64,000 nt of DNA from Microbacterium sp. BH-3-3-3. GTDB lineage: Bacteria > Actinomycetota > Actinomycetes > Actinomycetales > Microbacteriaceae. The position numbers and the translations under genes were made by a program. Positions 61,056 to 64,000 of this stretch are shown here, one piece after another; the stretch's first letter is position 1; the number at the start of each line of letters is the position of its first letter. The notes beneath the pieces were generated by a model that worked only from the letters and a program-made list of their open reading frames with translations, ran no database searches and was not told where the DNA came from. The stretch covers positions 186,001 to 250,000 of the forward strand of contig NZ_VEFS01000002.1 of NCBI RefSeq assembly GCF_007679045.1, read 5' to 3'.

Positions 61056-62525
61056 GTGACGGCATCCGCCCCCGCTCCCGACCCGCGTCGATGGCGTGCG
61101 CTCTCGGTCATGCTGATGGGGCAGTTCGCCGCCCTGCTCGACGTCAGCGTGACCAACGTCGCCCTGCCGTCGATCGGGCGCTCGACCGGGGCGGATGCCA
61201 GCGAACTCCAGTGGATCGTGACGGGGTACGTGCTCGCGTTCGCGCTCGTGCCGGTGATCGGCGGACGACTGGGTGACGGGTGGGGGCGGCGGCGCATCTT
61301 CACGATCGCCGTGCTCGGGTTCGTGATCGCGAGCGCCGCGGTCGGTCTCGCACCGAACGCGGGCCTGCTGATCGCGGCGCGGGTGGTGCAGGGGCTGTTC
61401 GGCGGCATGATGGGGCCGCAGGTCTCGGGCTTCATCCAGAACGCGTTCCCGGCGTGGGAGCGGGGCCGGGCCTTCGGGCGCCTGGGACTCACGGTCGGCG
61501 CGGGCACCGCCCTCGGCCCGGTGATCGCGGGGCTGCTGATCTCGGCGGGCGGAACGGAGATCGGCTGGCGCCTGGTGTTCTTCATCAACGTGCCGGTCGG
61601 TGTCGCCGCGGTGCTGCTCGCCCGACGGTGGGTTCCCGCCGACGAGCCCGTGGCCGCGGCATCCGGTCAGCGCGTCGACGTGCTCGGGGCGGTGCTGCTG
61701 GGCGCCGGCGTGCTGTGTCTGCTGTTCCCGATCGTCGAGACCGGTCAGGGCGGGGGCCCGCTCATGCTGCTCCTGCTGATTCCGGCGGCGGTCTTCCTGT
61801 TCGGGCTCGTGCGGCACGAGGCGCGTCTGGCGAGGGCGGATGCCGGGCCCCTTCTCGACCTGCGCCTGTTCCGCGTGCGCTCGTTCGTCACGGGCGTCGT
61901 GTTCGCGATCGTCTTCTTCTGCAGCAACACCGGCATCCCCCTCGTGCTCGCGCTGTACTACCAGGACGGACTCGGCTTCACCGCGCTGCAGTCGGGCCTC
62001 GGCGTCACGGCGTACGCGATCGGATCGGTGGTCGGCGCACCCGTCGCCGGTCGATTCGTCTCGCGGGTGGGGCGCCCGCTGCTCGTGGGCGCGGTCGCGG
62101 TCTTCACGACCGTCACGGTGATCCTCGGCGTGCTGGTGCAGACGGCGGCCGACGCGACCGATCCGGTCACCGTGATCCTGCGCCTGTGCGTGCCGCTGTT
62201 CGTGCTCGGCGTCGCGGGCGGCGCGATCGTCACGCCCAACCAGACGCTGACCCTCGCCGACGTCGACCCCCGACGCGGCGGGGTCGCCGGGGGCGTCGTG
62301 CAGACCGCGCAGCGCGTGGGATCGTCGATCGGCCAGACCGTGCTGGGCACGAGCTTCGTGCTCGCCGTCGGGACCGCGGCCCGTGCGGGCGGTTCGGGTA
62401 CTCCGGCACCGGATGCCGTTCCCTTCGCCGACGCGCTCACCCTCGCCCTCTCGGTGTCGGTGGTGTTCTCGGGGGCGGCGATGCTGCTCAGCGCGATCGA
62501 GGTGCGGCGCCACCGCGAGCGGTAG
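61056..62525 (+). CDS. MFS transporter (DHA2, drug:H+ antiporter-2 type)
   Basis: 489 residues with about 14 hydrophobic helices. Seen: LLDVSVTNVALPSIGRST (motif D1), GRLGDGWGRRRIF (loop 2-3 motif A), VQGLFGGMMGPQVSGFI, GAGTALGPVIAGLL (motif C). This is the 14-TMS family of EmrB/QacA exporters. GTG start 13 bases after the SAH hydrolase-like stop, so co-transcription is likely. The substrate is unknown; export of a metabolite linked to the upstream enzyme is a possibility. Confidence 0.9.
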   Translation: MTASAPAPDPRRWRALSVMLMGQFAALLDVSVTNVALPSIGRSTGADASELQWIVTGYVLAFALVPVIGGRLGDGWGRRRIFTIAVLGFVIASAAVGLAPNAGLLIAARVVQGLFGGMMGPQVSGFIQNAFPAWERGRAFGRLGLTVGAGTALGPVIAGLLISAGGTEIGWRLVFFINVPVGVAAVLLARRWVPADEPVAAASGQRVDVLGAVLLGAGVLCLLFPIVETGQGGGPLMLLLLIPAAVFLFGLVRHEARLARADAGPLLDLRLFRVRSFVTGVVFAIVFFCSNTGIPLVLALYYQDGLGFTALQSGLGVTAYAIGSVVGAPVAGRFVSRVGRPLLVGAVAVFTTVTVILGVLVQTAADATDPVTVILRLCVPLFVLGVAGGAIVTPNQTLTLADVDPRRGGVAGGVVQTAQRVGSSIGQTVLGTSFVLAVGTAARAGGSGTPAPDAVPFADALTLALSVSVVFSGAAMLLSAIEVRRHRER

Positions 62526-62776
62526 GCGGCCGGTAGCGCTTCGCCGCGCTCGGGCGGAACGCTCTCGTGCGCGTCAGGGGTGGGTTCCGAGGTGATTCCC
62601 CTGTTTCGCCGCGTTGCCGGGCGGTGAAGCGGCTCCCGCCGCGTCTCGGTGGTGGCGTCCGCGGGAGTGCAGCGGGCCCCGGACGGCGTCGGGTCGGACC
62701 CTACCCTGACGGGGCGTACCGACCGATCGGTGCGATGCGCCACCCGAATCCCGCACTCGACCCGCATCGGAGCCTC

Positions 62777-64000
62777 ATGCGATCACTCGCGTCCTCGCGC
62801 GCACGCTGGTCCGCCCTCTCGGCGACCGTCCTGACGTCCGCGCTCGTCCTCAGCCTCGCCCCCGCGGCATCAGCCGCCCCGCCCGGAGGCGTTCTCGCCT
62901 CCGGCGACGACTGGTCCATCACCTCCGCACCGGGCGGTTACCTGGTCAGCTACGAACTCGACGAGCCGCTCCCCATCGTGAGCGACGCGCCGACCCTTCT
63001 CGTCGACGGCGAGACGATCGGTCTCGCGACCGAGTCGGCCGACGGGCTCACCCTGTCGGTGTCCACCTCCGACTCCCGCGTCGTCTCCGCGCACGACGTC
63101 GAGAAGGGCTGGGCCTCCGGCGGAGGAGACAAGGCGGCGGAGGACCCGACCGCGAAGATCTCCTCCCGCACCGACGACGAGCAGGCCGCCCCGCGGGCGA
63201 CGACGTTCTCCGGGGCGGACGACCCCGCCGACCCGGGGCCGAACTCCGTGACCGAGGTGGAGTACGACTTCGGCGACCGCGCCATCGCGCTGCAGGGCAT
63301 CGGCGGCATCCGGGGCGAGATGACCGGCAAGATGTACCTCACCGACGCCCCGGGTGAGCGCCCCACCGTGATCCTGCTGCACGGCCGCCACGCCTGGTGC
63401 GCGACCGGAACGGCGAACACCCTGCGCTGGCCGTGCGACCCCAGCCAGGTGAACGTGCGGTCGTACCAGGGCTACGAGGGGACCGGGCGCGCCCTGGCCT
63501 CGCACGGCTACAACGTCGTGTCGATCGCCGCGAACGCGATCAACGCCAACGACAACCCGTTCGCCCTCGACTTCGGCGCGCGCGCACGCGGGCAGCTCGT
63601 GCTCGACACCCTCGACATGCTCGCGGCCGTCGACGCCGGTCGACCCGTCTCGTACGACGACGTGAGCTGGCCCGACGCGCAGGGGTCGTCGACCACCGTG
63701 ACGCGCACGCTCGATCAGGCGCTCGCCTACGCCACGACCCGCACGGACGCACCGGCGACCGCGGCGGCGGGGGTGACGGCCGCGAGCCTCGCCGGCCGCT
63801 TCGACCTGGACGACGTCGGGATCATGGGGCACTCCCGAGGCGGTGAGGGCGTGACCGCGGCGGTCACCCTGAACGCGGCGCGGACCCAGCCGTTCGGCAT
63901 CACCGCCGTTCTGCCCCTGGCGCCCGTCGACTTCGGCCGTATGACCGTGCCCGACGTTCCGATGAGCGTGGTGCTGCCGTACTGCGACGGCGACGTGGTC
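62777..64000 (+). CDS. Secreted alpha/beta hydrolase, N-terminal part (3' end outside window)
   Basis: 408 codons to the window edge. Signal peptide (residues about 1-38, RARWSALSATVLTSALVLSL, cleavage near AASAAPP). A beta-rich N-terminal region (40-190), then the hydrolase core: RPTVILLHGRHAWC (oxyanion hole), and nucleophile elbow IMGHSRGGEGVT (Ser near residue 354). The family is that of secreted lipase or cutinase-like hydrolases of Actinobacteria. ATG at 62777, with weak ribosome signal. The upstream 250 bases hold no gene; a 10-bp palindrome ACCGATCGGT is at 62722-62731. Confidence 0.8.
   Translation, partial: MRSLASSRARWSALSATVLTSALVLSLAPAASAAPPGGVLASGDDWSITSAPGGYLVSYELDEPLPIVSDAPTLLVDGETIGLATESADGLTLSVSTSDSRVVSAHDVEKGWASGGGDKAAEDPTAKISSRTDDEQAAPRATTFSGADDPADPGPNSVTEVEYDFGDRAIALQGIGGIRGEMTGKMYLTDAPGERPTVILLHGRHAWCATGTANTLRWPCDPSQVNVRSYQGYEGTGRALASHGYNVVSIAANAINANDNPFALDFGARARGQLVLDTLDMLAAVDAGRPVSYDDVSWPDAQGSSTTVTRTLDQALAYATTRTDAPATAAAGVTAASLAGRFDLDDVGIMGHSRGGEGVTAAVTLNAARTQPFGITAVLPLAPVDFGRMTVPDVPMSVVLPYCDGDVV

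Noticed and set aside
1-64000. CRISPR array
   Set aside because: No regularly spaced identical repeats of 24-40 bases were seen, and no cas-like gene is present.

Overview
The window is a 64 kb piece of a high-GC actinobacterial chromosome, most probably Microbacterium or a close relative in Microbacteriaceae. The grounds are the very high GC, a menaquinone gene cluster, FprA-type ferredoxin reductase, a DUF7882-like small protein, AztABCD zinc transport, and many genes whose start codon lies only 6-8 bases after a TAnnnT -10 box (leaderless mRNAs). No database search was possible; assignments rest on motifs and family knowledge.

Layout. 1-9.3 kb: menaquinone and respiratory block (end of menA, DUF4229, PLDc_N protein, menD, ppk2, menF, DUF402, menG, long-chain polyprenyl diphosphate synthase, fprA). 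9.4-16.5 kb: housekeeping and accessory genes (hydrolase plus acyl-CoA ligase, DHFR-like reductase with a tiny zinc-ribbon protein, YihY/BrkB, YajQ, FBP zinc-finger protein, PfkB kinase). A tRNA-Tyr gene ends at 16,678.

16.7-30.2 kb: a foreign island with visibly lower GC and different codon use, lacking the GGATGCC/GGCATCC heptamer that is dense in the rest of the window. It is packed with conflict-system genes: a PIN nuclease/ImmA-IrrE protease/Xre operon; an AlbA_2 (Schlafen-type) protein interrupted at a run of eight G; a TIR-like protein with an N-terminal helical adaptor-like domain; and a tightly overlapping operon encoding an unknown protein, a ParB-like protein, a SNF2 helicase and a DUF3883-type PD-(D/E)xK nuclease. 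This operon converges on a COG1743-type DNA methyltransferase preceded by a small protein. I consider the last group (22.1-29.8 kb) the best candidate for an undescribed defence system, perhaps a restriction-modification-like machine. No integrase is visible.

30.3-49.4 kb: VOC protein and divergent WYL regulator, DUF7882-like protein and divergent MarR regulator, a zinc uptake locus (aztA divergent from aztB-aztD-like-aztC-aztD, with a Zur-like palindrome between them), a LysR regulator divergent from putA, a PNPOx-fold protein divergent from a MocR regulator, a PYROXD2-like oxidoreductase, inositol monophosphatase, an M23 peptidase, tRNA-Thr and tRNA-Met. 49.6-64 kb: PLP decarboxylase, a pentose-type sugar ABC importer with AraC regulator, a DUF5107/TPR protein and an aldose epimerase, then an S-adenosylhomocysteine hydrolase-like protein behind a 28-codon leaderless ORF and hairpin, an MFS exporter, and the start of a secreted alpha/beta hydrolase cut by the window end.
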